Shown one piece after another: positions 23,397 through 33,800 of a stretch of 64,000 nucleotides of DNA; the stretch's first letter is position 1; each line of letters starts with the position of its first letter. The translations under genes were made by a program, and so were the position numbers. Below the pieces are notes generated by a model. That model did no database searches, was not told where the DNA came from, and was given only the letters and a program-made list of their open reading frames with translations. The DNA comes from Bremia lactucae. Its lineage: Eukaryota > Oomycota > Peronosporomycetes > Peronosporales > Peronosporaceae. The stretch lies in the NCBI RefSeq assembly GCF_004359215.1, contig NC_090610.1:4370115-4434114 (forward strand), given 5' to 3'.

Positions 23397-23789
23397 CTAA
23401 CTGATACTGCAACGATAAACGAGGGCATAAGTCACTGCAGCAACAACAGCCACGAAAGCAATCATTTTTAATACGTCCAGGGACACCGTCACCGAAGGGT
23501 GTTTCCTCGCTTTGTCAAGTGCTTCTATGATTTTCACTACATTGGGGTGAGACATTGTTGTTTGGACTATCTCGCTCATATAATCAACGGCTCTTGAAAT
23601 TATTCTCTCATCTTGTGCGTCGTCATTCAATCCTTTCAAGTAAAATCGCTTAGTGTCAGGAGGGATGAGCGGATGGTGGTGGCTTATCTCTGTGTTCGTT
23701 ATAACGGCGGCAAATTTGGCCTTGACACAATGCTGGACGCATATTGCAGCTGTGGAAAACACTACGAGCAGTAAACTTGCAAGGCGCAT
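23397..23789 (-). CDS. candidate secreted RXLR/EER-like effector with C-terminal membrane anchor
   Basis: 130 residues from ATG 23789. It starts with a clear signal peptide (MRLASLLLVVFSTAAICV). Residues 47-52 read KRFYLK, a possible degenerate RXLR position, followed at 56-62 by DDAQDER, resembling the acidic dEER motif. The middle is helical (EIVQTTMSHPNVVKIIEALD). A hydrophobic helix near residues 106-125 (VLKMIAFVAVVAAVTYALVY) with a short polar end gives a tail-anchor layout, seen in some downy mildew effectors that sit in the plant ER. A longer in-frame start at 23870 would mask the signal peptide and looks wrong. Lone gene on the minus strand between two plus-strand housekeeping genes. 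Effector role is inferred. Confidence 0.65.
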   Translation of the reverse strand: MRLASLLLVVFSTAAICVQHCVKAKFAAVITNTEISHHHPLIPPDTKRFYLKGLNDDAQDERIISRAVDYMSEIVQTTMSHPNVVKIIEALDKARKHPSVTVSLDVLKMIAFVAVVAAVTYALVYRCSIS

Positions 23790-24307
23790 CAGAGGAAACG
23801 TTAAAGATGAGCCGAGTAAACAAGACGATTGGCCAAGAAACCTGGTCCGACGACGATCGATACAAGCCAATCAAGTAAAGCAGCGACAGAAAGTTCTACA
23901 AGAAAAATACACTCTCCTCGCGCATAGCTTTCAAGCCAACCCTTGCGAATTAATGCAATTGTTTTATAAAGCACATGCATTATGCGGCCACCTATCAACC
24001 CATTGATATTCTCCATTATTTAAGATGTCTCTTGAAGAATTAAGAGGCAGCTAAAAATGCTTCTACTGTGTTTTAATTTTGCCCCCGAAAAAAATTCGAG
24101 CGCCCTTTAGTGATAATTCCTCTTGACAAAGATAGAAAAGGTCAAGGATTGAATAGACCAATTCCAAATTTGCAATTGTCAGCTTTTTTGCGCGGGAACA
24201 GTGCATTATCACTTCAGAACTGGCACGTAACTTTGAGCTCGAAGCCTAATAACAAATTGACTAGACTGACTACCTCTCCCTCACAGCAAGCTAACTTCTA
24301 ATCTCCA

Positions 24308-25894
24308 ATGGCTCATGCTGACGTTCTTGTGGCATCTCCGGTGAACGAAATGACTGGCCTTGAAATGTGCTCAGCCACGCCGCCCGACAATAGCAAGTCG
24401 CCGCATACTCCTCGTCTGCTGCAGCGCGCAGGCCTTCGTGCGCTTGAACAAATTGCGTCTGACGAGACGGACGTCGTAACGACGCTATGCGCAGCTGATA
24501 CCGATGCGGTGACTTCTTCGCCGAGCGCTATTAAGCGCAAGAGGCTATCGCAGTCGCCCACGACCTCGGGTGAGCCTGACGTCGCTATGCATCTGATTGA
24601 GTCTGAGCCTCATGCTGTGGTTTGTAATGAATCATTAGCAGGGACATTAGACAGTGAAGGTTCTGAAACGAGTCCAGACGAGCTTGAAGATTTGCAACCT
24701 TCGCCCGAGTTGACGGAGGTGAAGCTCCCTACACCAACAAATAGAAGCTTCGTGGCCAAGGGCAACGAGTACAAGCGACGAAAAGGGGATGTAATTGAGA
24801 ACGCACTGAAGCGTTTTCATCAGGACGAGGCTAATGTATCACGTTGCGCTGAGTTTACGTCAATCTGTTACGTTAGAGATAAGACTGGGGATGATAAAAG
24901 TAAAGCTATCAAGATGCGCGTGCAGGTCGGCGTATCGTTTGCGCAAGGGGCACGAGCGTACATGGAAGATCGGTACTCAGTCGTAGAGCGTCTTTCAGAC
25001 GCCGAAGAAGATGCAGACTTGTCGCTGAGTTTGCTGGCAGTCTATGATGGCCACAATGGCGCGTATGCGTCCGAGTATGCCCGAAGGCGCTTTAAAGAAC
25101 TTTTAGGGGAAAATAATGAACTAAGAGACATCGGTCGGCGCGCGCAGCAGTCGGAGCTAACAGAAGATGATGTCGAGAGAATTCGTGCGGTGCTGGTGGA
25201 CGCCTTTGCGACCGTGGATGCCGAGACCTTGCAACGCACAATTCTACTGAATAAACGCGATGGATCGACAGTATTAATGGGACTTTTAGTAGGAGGGAAG
25301 CTCTTTGTTGCAAATCTTGGTGATTCGCGCGGTGTCTTGGCTAAAGAAACGAACGGTACGAGTGACAGCAAAGACGAGGAACAAGTGTCAAGCGTGGTGC
25401 GCCTTTCAGTGGATCACAAGCCTGATTTAAAAAGCGAGATGGATCGTGTCGAAGAAGCTGGAGGAAAGGTTATATTTTCAGGATGCTGGCGAGTGGCACA
25501 CGACCAAGTTCCTTTACGTCTGGCTATCAGTCGATCACTCGGTGATCACCCGCTAAAGTCGAACTTGCCGCCGTCGTGCGTAGCTCCACTTGTCTCGGTG
25601 ATTCCTGATGTTCGCATATTGAATGTCAAAGCAGATGGGGAATATCTCATATTTGCTAGCGATGGTCTTTGGGATCGCTTAAGTGACGACGATGCTGCCA
25701 AGATTGTGCGCGCAAAAGTCGCTGAGTTCCACTGGTTGAAAGGTGCTCCGTCACAGAAGGCAACGAAGGAGGCGCTGCATTTTGCTGCAAATGCTCTCGT
25801 AGAGACTGCTTTGTCAAAACGCAGTATGGACAATATTACAGCCATGGTCATTTCATTTTCAAAGTCATTTGATGAAGACAAGCCAACGGTGTAA
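24308..25894 (+). CDS. PP2C-type protein serine/threonine phosphatase
   Basis: 528 residues in one exon. A Ser/Thr/Pro-rich N-terminal region (1-150) precedes a PP2C (PPM) catalytic domain. Metal-binding and conserved motifs in order: GARAYMEDRYS (about 214), LLAVYDGHNGAYAS (about 243), DGSTVLMGLLVGGKLFVANL then GDSRG (about 318-342), LSVDHKPD, RLAISRSLGDH (about 402), FASDGLWDRLSDDD (about 448) and DNITAMVI (about 508). These supply the usual Asp and Gly metal ligands for Mn/Mg-dependent dephosphorylation. The catalytic domain looks complete. Target proteins are unknown. Confidence 0.93.
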   Translation: MAHADVLVASPVNEMTGLEMCSATPPDNSKSPHTPRLLQRAGLRALEQIASDETDVVTTLCAADTDAVTSSPSAIKRKRLSQSPTTSGEPDVAMHLIESEPHAVVCNESLAGTLDSEGSETSPDELEDLQPSPELTEVKLPTPTNRSFVAKGNEYKRRKGDVIENALKRFHQDEANVSRCAEFTSICYVRDKTGDDKSKAIKMRVQVGVSFAQGARAYMEDRYSVVERLSDAEEDADLSLSLLAVYDGHNGAYASEYARRRFKELLGENNELRDIGRRAQQSELTEDDVERIRAVLVDAFATVDAETLQRTILLNKRDGSTVLMGLLVGGKLFVANLGDSRGVLAKETNGTSDSKDEEQVSSVVRLSVDHKPDLKSEMDRVEEAGGKVIFSGCWRVAHDQVPLRLAISRSLGDHPLKSNLPPSCVAPLVSVIPDVRILNVKADGEYLIFASDGLWDRLSDDDAAKIVRAKVAEFHWLKGAPSQKATKEALHFAANALVETALSKRSMDNITAMVISFSKSFDEDKPTV

Positions 25895-26052
25895 GCACAT
25901 AAAGAGCAAGCAGCGTATTCAAATCAGTATTGGCTTTACTGTGGCAATTTGCGCGGGTCGTTTCGATTATTCACCTCGTTTGAGATCCAATTCAATTTAA
26001 AAACAATGTAACACTACTTAACAAACTTGTTCGCAAATTCGGACTTCCGGTC

Positions 26053-27762
26053 TTACTTCTCTATCAGTTCTTGCAGTTCGGATGGGAAGTTATCAGCGAC
26101 CACGTGGTCTTCGCGAAGCTTACAAGAGCGTTCATCTTCGCTTTCAAGGTGCACGTCTTCATACGCACCTGCCATTGATAAGTCATTAAAAGTCGGTGAG
26201 CTTAAATCTATTTCATCTATGATAATTTGAGGATCCGTCGCTGGAATCAAGAAAAGGAAGAAAATTGGAACCACTTTAAGCGCACTGCGCAAGATAATAG
26301 CAAGCCACAATCTATCGTATTCATTTTTGGTGATGCCCAACCATGTACATACAAGCGCACCCCAGAACTCGCTCACGCTAGAAGAAAAGTTTGAAATCGA
26401 CATCAACAGTGCAAATAGTGTACCTTCGATTCCCTTGGGGCAGAGCTTGGCACAGAGTACCAAGACTGGCATAGTCTTTAGGCGGCTAATGACGTCTGCA
26501 ATTACAGCATCACCCAAAACAAACGCCTTGTCCGGAATTCCCCACTCGAGATTTGTGCGCGTTACCAATACGATATCCATCAAAGACACAACTGCCAAAC
26601 TTAGCTGTGCAATGAAAAAGATGCGCCGAAACGGCATATCCTTGAAGCACACGTTGTACAGCATAGTGCCTACCATCAGGAATATAAACCCGAAGGCCGA
26701 CACAGTTCCCAAGAACTCGGGTGTGAATTGCAATACATCGGTCACATAGTAAAATGTCACTTGCGAGTACCCAGGGCTGATAGCACCTGATAGAAAGATC
26801 CAGAGTGCACACATGTAAATCACCGGTGTGCCAATTGCACCTCGAAGCTGTTTCAACTGTCGTCTCGCCGACGTCTTCCAATGGCGCTTGTTCACAGTCG
26901 TTTTGGCTTCGTGCATGACTATGGAGAAGATAAAAATAGTAAGCGGTCCAGCTGCTGCAAAGAAAAAAACACCTCGTACGCCCAGTTTTTGCGTCGCTGG
27001 ACCAGACAAGATAGAACCCAGTACTCCGCCCACCGACATGGAAACCCATGATACAGATTGCAGGTCATTGGCACCATACTTTGGATCCAATCGTGACATC
27101 TCGACAACTCGGGCATCGATCACTACATCAATCACCGCAGTCGAGAGACTATTGAGCATGAGCACGAGTACTGCACTAAATGGCGTTGTAACGAGATCAG
27201 GAATTGCCAATATCAATGTGGCAATTGTGCCCATGGCACTGCACAGCATCATGTACGACTTGCGGTGGTAGCCGAACAGCGGCAAGCTGTCCGAGATGAT
27301 GCCGTATAAGGGTTTGATACCCCAAGGAGCCATCATCACTGTCAGGAGCGACTGTGACTCGGTCGGCTGCAACTGCAAATTTTCTTTAAAGAAATAATTT
27401 ATTGCTAGAGCACTAAAGCTCTTAAACCCCTGGACGACGTACACTGTGCTCACCAGTAGCAAAAATGACGTCCCAAAAGTCTTTTGAAGTCGCTGCAACC
27501 AATTGCGAAGCTGCTGCAGCCTCGAAGTATCATCAAATTTTTCATCACTCGTGTCACTGTTATGCTCGTCATGAGGCAGCAACACGGTCTTTGATTTGGT
27601 GTTGACAAAGGAGGCATCGGCAGAGCTACAAGTAGATGTCGTTGATGGGGAGGACGGCATTACTGAAAGTGACACATCCCTTTCGTCATATTGAAATGTA
27701 AGTTCATCATCTCCAAAACGTGGCAACCTCTTGCGTGGAGACACAGCAGTCTTTGACATCAT
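26053..27762 (-). CDS. folate-biopterin transporter (BT1) family membrane protein
   Basis: 569 residues, single exon, about twelve hydrophobic helices between residues 95 and 535 with polar ends. The hallmark of the BT1 subfamily of the major facilitator superfamily is present: APWGIKPLYGIISDSLPLFG followed by YHRKSYM. Other typical parts are SLSTAVIDVVIDARVVEMSR and DLQSVSWVSMSVGGVLGS. Family members move folates or pterins across membranes, and oomycetes have expanded sets. The exact substrate cannot be read from sequence. It converges with the PP2C gene 158 bp away. ATG at 27762 is doubled (MM). Confidence 0.92.
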   Translation of the reverse strand: MMSKTAVSPRKRLPRFGDDELTFQYDERDVSLSVMPSSPSTTSTCSSADASFVNTKSKTVLLPHDEHNSDTSDEKFDDTSRLQQLRNWLQRLQKTFGTSFLLLVSTVYVVQGFKSFSALAINYFFKENLQLQPTESQSLLTVMMAPWGIKPLYGIISDSLPLFGYHRKSYMMLCSAMGTIATLILAIPDLVTTPFSAVLVLMLNSLSTAVIDVVIDARVVEMSRLDPKYGANDLQSVSWVSMSVGGVLGSILSGPATQKLGVRGVFFFAAAGPLTIFIFSIVMHEAKTTVNKRHWKTSARRQLKQLRGAIGTPVIYMCALWIFLSGAISPGYSQVTFYYVTDVLQFTPEFLGTVSAFGFIFLMVGTMLYNVCFKDMPFRRIFFIAQLSLAVVSLMDIVLVTRTNLEWGIPDKAFVLGDAVIADVISRLKTMPVLVLCAKLCPKGIEGTLFALLMSISNFSSSVSEFWGALVCTWLGITKNEYDRLWLAIILRSALKVVPIFFLFLIPATDPQIIIDEIDLSSPTFNDLSMAGAYEDVHLESEDERSCKLREDHVVADNFPSELQELIEK

Positions 27763-27945
27763 GAAGCGTCTAACGCCGTGACGCGAATATCCCTTTTACG
27801 TTTGCATGTTATTTAGGACACGAATTTGAGCATTAAAAAACTCGTCTGTTTAATTGTTTGTCCGATTAAACTTATTCGTTATTAGTAGGCATATAATTTG
27901 TAGGACAAACAAGCAATGCATACCGATAGCTTACGGATGGATGGT
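27763..27945. other. 5' flank of the BT1 gene
   Basis: AT-rich intergenic sequence upstream of the BT1 start. No ORF. An LTR begins at 27946. Confidence 0.4.
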
Positions 27946-28213
27946 TGTAACGGGGCACCTTTCACTAGTACTTATCAGTACTAGTTAAGCTTACACTAAT
28001 TACAGTGTAGCTGAGGTGCCTCGAAACTTCACGTACACAAAGGTAGAGAGGAAGGTTTCTATGAAGCTAAGAATGTTTAGCTTAAAGGACTAAAGTAAGG
28101 CTTATGAATAGAGAAAAGTAAAATTGAATGAATATATTTAGTTTCCTACGTAACGATCTTCTATCTATCTACCACTGTACTTATTATATTAATAACTAAC
28201 TAAGTATGGTGCC
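27946..28213 (+). repeat. left part of a third-type LTR split by Gypsy copy B
   Basis: Starts TGTAACGGGG and runs to ATGGTGCC, where copy B is inserted. The remainder continues at 35271 (GTGCCTCCTTGCGCACCGC), and the rejoined order matches the uninterrupted LTR fragment at 43889-44274. Confidence 0.8.
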
Positions 28214-28670
28214 TGTAACGGGGCACTACGACTTGTACTGCTTCAGTACAAGTCCACTTCGCACTGCTTCAGCTGCGAGTGGTGCCTTACGTTATTTCAC
28301 GTACACTAGTACGTGCAGAGGAAGACTTCTCTTTAAGGTAACTACTAGCTTAAAGAGGTTAAAATGAAAACTGTATTAATATAATTAAGTATCTCTCTTT
28401 CTATCTTGTAAATGCTACTCAATTATAATCTAATACTAAACATGCAATGGAATTCTTATCTCATCTTATCTGTATTTCTCTTTGTTTATCTCTACAGCTG
28501 ATTAGTCTGCAGAATAAATAGATATAATGGTCTATACCTATTTATGGATAAGAATTCTGAACATTGCTATTTAAAGTAATATCCTCTAAATGTTATCTAC
28601 CTCTTAGATAATATATTAATTAACAACCTTTAAGTGTTAATTTTTTCATGTAACGATACACCCCGTTACA
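28214..28670 (-). repeat. 3' LTR of Gypsy copy B
   Basis: 457 bp with ends TGTAACGGGG and CCCCGTTACA. Much of it matches the right LTR, with scattered differences. The adjoining minus-strand polypurine tract (28673-28683) fixes this as the 3' LTR. Confidence 0.9.
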
Positions 28671-28788
28671 TCACCCCTCCCTTAAACGACAATCACTCTG
28701 ACTGTCATTGGATGGAGTGGCCACTATGTGACTACTAAATTTTAAAATGATATTGATTGGTTAGAGCCATCATTTTAAATTTCATCGC

Positions 28789-30875
28789 ATGAAGAATCAT
28801 CTCATGCGGCGTGTCGATAGTGCTGCGCCTTCGGCTGCGGTTCGTGCAGCCGCGGGTGACGCGCTGTTATCTCTTGCGGCAGACGGAACGTCTGCCGTAG
28901 TATCTTTCACTCGCACAACACTAGATGTTGCGAGTGCACGTGGTGATTCACCACGTGAGTACGACCACTCTTTGGAGGTCGACTACGGATGCGAGTCGGA
29001 CGAAATGGCCGACTCGGGGAGAATGGAAGAGTCGCCTGATAGACGTCAGGCGGCTGACTTTGAGCCTTCGAATGAGAGGGCTCATTTTGATGGACGAGTT
29101 AATAGTCTATTTGGATCCGACGATGAGGATGATCCCTCATCGCCCGTTCGATCTCCGATTCGGTCATCTGCACGTGTCTCTGTGCAAGGTGACGACGATG
29201 GCGTAAGCCATCGTAAGAAAAGTTCATGTGGTACCCCTACTTCAGTGGGTACCACTCAGGGGAGTGAAGACAGTAAAATGTCTCATCTCGCCCCTAAAAA
29301 CAAGCCGTGGCTTTTGCCAAAAAGGCTTATCAATAGCTTGTCTGGAGAAAATACTCCTCACAATAAATATCCCTTATTTATTGCGACAAAGCTACATGGC
29401 CTTGATCCCAGCGCGAAGAACTTTCGCGCTGAGGAAGATTTCTATCTCGATGCTTTTCTTAAGCATCGATGGTTTAGTGGCAATAATAAGCGAGATAAAG
29501 TCTCGCTTATGCAAGCTTGGAGTGCGTTCATTCGCAATGTNNNNNNNNNNNNNNNNNNNNNNNNNNNNNNNNNNNNNNNNNNNNNNNNNNNNNNNNNNNN
29601 NNNNNNNNNNNNNNNNNNNNNNNNNNNNNNNNNNNNNNNNNNNNNNNNNNNNNNNNNNNNNNNNNNNNNNNNNNNNNNNNNNNNNNNNNNNNNNNNNNNN
29701 NNNNNNNNNNNNNNNNNNNNNNNNNNNNNNNNNNNNNNNNNNNNNNNNNNNNNNNNNNNNNNNNNNNNNNNNNNNNNNNNNNNNNNNNNNNNNNNNNNNN
29801 NNNNNNNNNNNNNNNNNNNNNNNNNNNNNNNNNNNNNNNNNNNNNNNNNNNNNNNNNNNNNNNNNNNNNNNNNNNNNNNNNNNNNNNNNNNNNNNNNNNN
29901 NNNNNNNNNNNNNNNNNNNNNNNNNNNNNNNNNNNNNNNNNNNNNNNNNNNNNNNNNNNNNNNNNNNNNNNNNNNNNNNNNNNNNNNNNNNNNNNNNNNN
30001 NNNNNNNNNNNNNNNNNNNNNNNNNNNNNNNNNNNNNNNNNNNNNNNNNNNNNNNNNNNNNNCTTCCATGCCTCACGTGGGGTGATCCCTGTCCGTGTTG
30101 TGTAGACAACTCGAAGAGGGTAAAAGGGGATGTCTATTCCCTTTCTTCGCCCTGGGGAAGGGCTCGCATCTCTATTGAGATGCGTGACGCGATTGACGTT
30201 TTGCAATCGATTTACAGGCGCCAGGGGCGCGTGTTTTCCGATGGGCCTTCTGAACCATCGGGTGGGTCTCGTCATACTGACGGACGAGGCCCTCAACGTC
30301 AGCTATCAGCTGGGAACGAGGCTCCCAGCTGTCTTGTGAAGGTGGATAACCACGCCAGCGAACAAGATAACTCGTTTGCTGCCCCTTAACATCACGGTGG
30401 CTCTGTATATGTTCCACAAGGAAACGTTGACCACCGTGGGAATCCACCTATGAATGTGGTGGAGGAGGGAAAATTAGATCCGAACCGTATGTCGGATCTA
30501 ATGTCGAGGATCGACAAAATCGATCTTTTCCTCCATGATTTGTAGGAGGGACTTGAGCACGAGCGCGGCAAGCGTCGCTCGTTGGAGCAGACGGTGTAGG
30601 CTCACCATATCGAGCGGTTGGTAGACCGTTCGAAGAGTTCGTACTCCATGTTGAAGTACGAGCGGAAGTATCATGCTGTTCGCGATGAGCTGTCGTCAGC
30701 TCATCGTAGTTTCGAGGATATTCGGAACCGGCATGAGAAACTTCACGTTCGACATGAGGACCTGGTTCGCGATCACAAGAATCTTTTAGGGATTCTTGAA
30801 AAGGGTGGTCAAATCCGTCCTCGGAAGAAGCCGCGTTCTGATGGTACGGGCCGAGCCGACCAACGTAAAACGTAG
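28789..30875 (+). pseudogene. antisense ORF (aORF) of Gypsy copy B
   Basis: This gene opposes pol and starts (ATG 28789) 118 bp inside the 3' LTR. It is open for 250 codons before an N gap: Ala-rich start (APSAAVRAAAGDALLSLAAD), acidic Ser-rich region (NSLFGSDDEDDPSSPVRSP), then KPWLLPKRLINSLSGEN and NFRAEEDFYLDAFLKHRW with MQAWSAFIRN. After the gap, one frame without indels runs from 30063 to TAG 30875, through CPCC, GNPPMNVVEEGKLDPNR, a coiled coil (EDIRNRHEKLHVRHEDLVRD) and a basic tail (RPRKKPRSDGTGRADQRKT). It is interrupted only by three nonsense codons (near 30387, 30544 and 30598). The last 700 bases lie antisense to the pol linker and chromodomain. Function unknown. Confidence 0.75.
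29541..30062. other. assembly gap (522 Ns)
   Basis: Lies within the aORF of copy B. By comparison with copy A only about 120-130 bases are expected between the flanking sequences. Confidence 0.95.
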
Positions 30876-33800
30876 GAAGCGTTCGCATCCTACGTGGCAA
30901 TTTTATTGTGTACGCATTGCCTCTGCGATGCTGTACACGGAATGGACCAATAAACATGGGTAGTAGTTTACTGCTACCCACATTATGACTAATCGCTTAG
31001 GTAAGTTTACCGTAGAAAGTAGCCCTAGAACATTAATTTAAATGAATGAACATTTGCTCTTCCATGTTTGTCTGCATTCCATTGCTAACGCAGTGAAAAT
31101 GAGATCATTCTCATTTTCGATGTCGATTTCTTCGACATCGACATCACTCGCGTCGTTGTTATCTTCGACGCGTGATGAGCATGAGCCAGAATTGGTTTTG
31201 CTCGTGCGAGTTCACTCCCTCCTTAAACTAGAGGATCCCTCCAATTGGGTGGGTATGCGAGGATGTCATAAGCCATTCACAAAGAACGGTATGCGTTGTA
31301 GACGCATGCACCGAATTATCGATGGCGAATTCGACCATCGGTAAGTTCGCTCCAATTCGGATACGATTGGACGTAACCTCGAAGTATTTCTTCGAGGACG
31401 CGATTTACGCGTTCTGTTTGACCATCTGTTTCTGGGTGATCGGATGTTGACATAGTCAGCCGTGTTCAGAGCGATCGGAACACGGATTGCCAAAACTTCG
31501 CCGTGAACTGTAGATCACTATTGGAGACCAGTTTACGGGGTAAACCGTGGAGTTTAAATACCGTGTCGATAAAGACACAGGCACAGTCCAAAGCCATGAT
31601 AAACTAGTACTGCAGCTAGATGTACCATCTTGCGGAATCTGTCTACCAAAAACACGGATTCCATTGTTTTGTGATCGTCTTCGGGAAATCCGAAGACGAA
31701 ATCCATTGATACGGACTGCCAGCATTCTCCCGGAAGTGGTAAAGGTTGAAGAGGTGTACGGGATGAAGGGCTATGCTTCACCCGTGTAGGTCAACGAGCA
31801 CGAATGTAGTTATACACGAACTGATACTGGCGGGGCCAGTATAAGTCGCGACTTACTCTGAGATAAGTGTTTTCTTACGTCCACGATGCCCACTTGTTGG
31901 TGCATCGTAACACGCATACATGATGGACAAGCGCAAAACAGTGTGAGTTGGGACGACGACACGTGGGGTGTCGATGCACCCAAGAAGTGGTATTTCGCTT
32001 GTAGCCAATATACACTTCTTGAGATTTGCATACAACTTTTGTTTTCGCATAAGTGTAAGAACCTGACATACGTAGGTTTTATGAACTTCCACGTCCGTCT
32101 TACCGTTCATGACTCGGCTATGGACGAATATATCGTCGAAAAAACTCGGTGCGAATTCTTGCACCGGTCTCAACAGATTTTTAACACATCTGTTGAATAT
32201 TGCAGGGGCGTAACTAAGTCCCTGTGGCATTACTAGCCATTCCCAGAGCATCCCACTAGGGGTGCTCACTGCTGTGTCCGGGATGTTCCGCTCACGCATA
32301 AGGATTTGATAGAACCCATCCATCAGATCCATAGACGAAAAGATCGTACTCTTAGACATACCATCTATGATTACGTCTTTTCTCGGTATCGGCGTTTGAG
32401 CCGGTACTGTTGCAACATTCAGTTTATTGAATGCGTGCACTATCCGCCACCCTCCTGTGGCCTTTAGCACATAAAAGGTCGGAGAGCTATGTGGGGAGTT
32501 TGATTCCCTCACATGGCCCGCTTTTACTCGATCGGTAAAGAATTTATCGATCGCAAGTACTTATTCACGAGGAAGTGGTCACTGCTTCATGACACAGTAC
32601 TTCGAGCCCGGTTTGAGCTCGATCTCATGTCGAGTGCCTTTATCCTTAGGTAACTCGCATGGAACTGCTTCAGGGAATACATCCCTGAATTCTATTAAAT
32701 CCTCGTATAGAGGATTTCCCTTGAGTGACTCCCAAGATTGAGTACTGTATCTCTCAATCCGAGTCTTCTCATCGAGGACATTTTCGTCCATTGATGAGCT
32801 GCTGAGAACCCGTTCGTTCTCTGCAAAAATTACCGCTGACNNNNNNNNNNNNNNNNNNNNNNNNNNNNNNNNNNNNNNNNNNNNNNNNNNNNNNNNNNNN
32901 NNNNNNNNNNNNNNNNNNNNNNNNNNNNNNNNNNNNNNNNNNNNNNNNNNNNNNNNNNNNNNNNNNNNNNNNNNNNNNNNNNNNNNNNNNNNNNNNNNNN
33001 NNNNNNNNNNNNNNNNNNNNNNNNNNNNNNNNNNNNNNNNNNNNNNNNNNNNNNNNNNNNNNNNNNNNNNNNNNNNNNNNNNNNNNNNNNNNNNNNNNNN
33101 NNNNNNNNNNNNNNNNNNNNNNNNNNNNNNNNNNNNNNNNNNNNNNNNNNNNNNNNNNNNNNNNNNNNNNNNNNNNNNNNNNNNNNNNNNNNNNNNNNNN
33201 NNNNNNNNNNNNNNNNNNNNNNNNNNNNNNNNNNNNNNNNNNNNNNNNNNNNNNNNNNNNNNNNNNNNNNNNNNNNNNNNNNNNNNNNNNNNNNNNNNNN
33301 NNNNNNNNNNNNNNNNNNNNNNNNNNNNNNNNNNNNNNNNNNNNNNNNNNNNNNNNNNNNNNNNNNNNNNNNNNNNNNNNNNNNNNNNNNNNNNNNNNNN
33401 NNNNNNNNNNNNNNNNNNNNNNNNNNNNNNNNNNNNNNNNNNNNNNNNNNNNNNNNNNNNNNNNNNNNNNNNNTTCGACGCCCCACAGTCAAATAGTGTT
33501 CTAAGTGACAAATCTTTGTCACTTCTAACTATAAGGTGACGAGGGATACCTCATCGTCAGGTGCTGAGACACATAATGATTGTGTGTCTGGAGCAACTTT
33601 CGTCAAGAGATTTGCAAATTCTCTTGAGGTTGCTGGATCAGTAGGGCGTTGCGCTGCTGACCCCGACCGTTTTTGGCGGTCCGCCTCGCTGTTGCGATTT
33701 CGCAACAACGTCGGACCCGCGACCGTTGCCCCTTTTTGCATACGGTCCAAAATTACGTTCAGTACCTTTCGGTGCTGGGCGTGGGGCACTACACTCATGA

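Noticed and set aside
24313..25881. Several minus-strand frames of 70-110 codons.
   Set aside because: Shadows of the PP2C gene; serine-rich and without motifs.
26327..27271. Plus-strand frames of 140-147 codons opposite the BT1 gene.
   Set aside because: Codon-complement shadows of a well-supported membrane protein; no start context or motif. The aORF was kept, by contrast, because it recurs and is conserved outside the overlap.
29392..30296. Long minus-strand frames across the gap in copy B.
   Set aside because: Mostly Ns; the real content is the plus-strand aORF and minus-strand pol.
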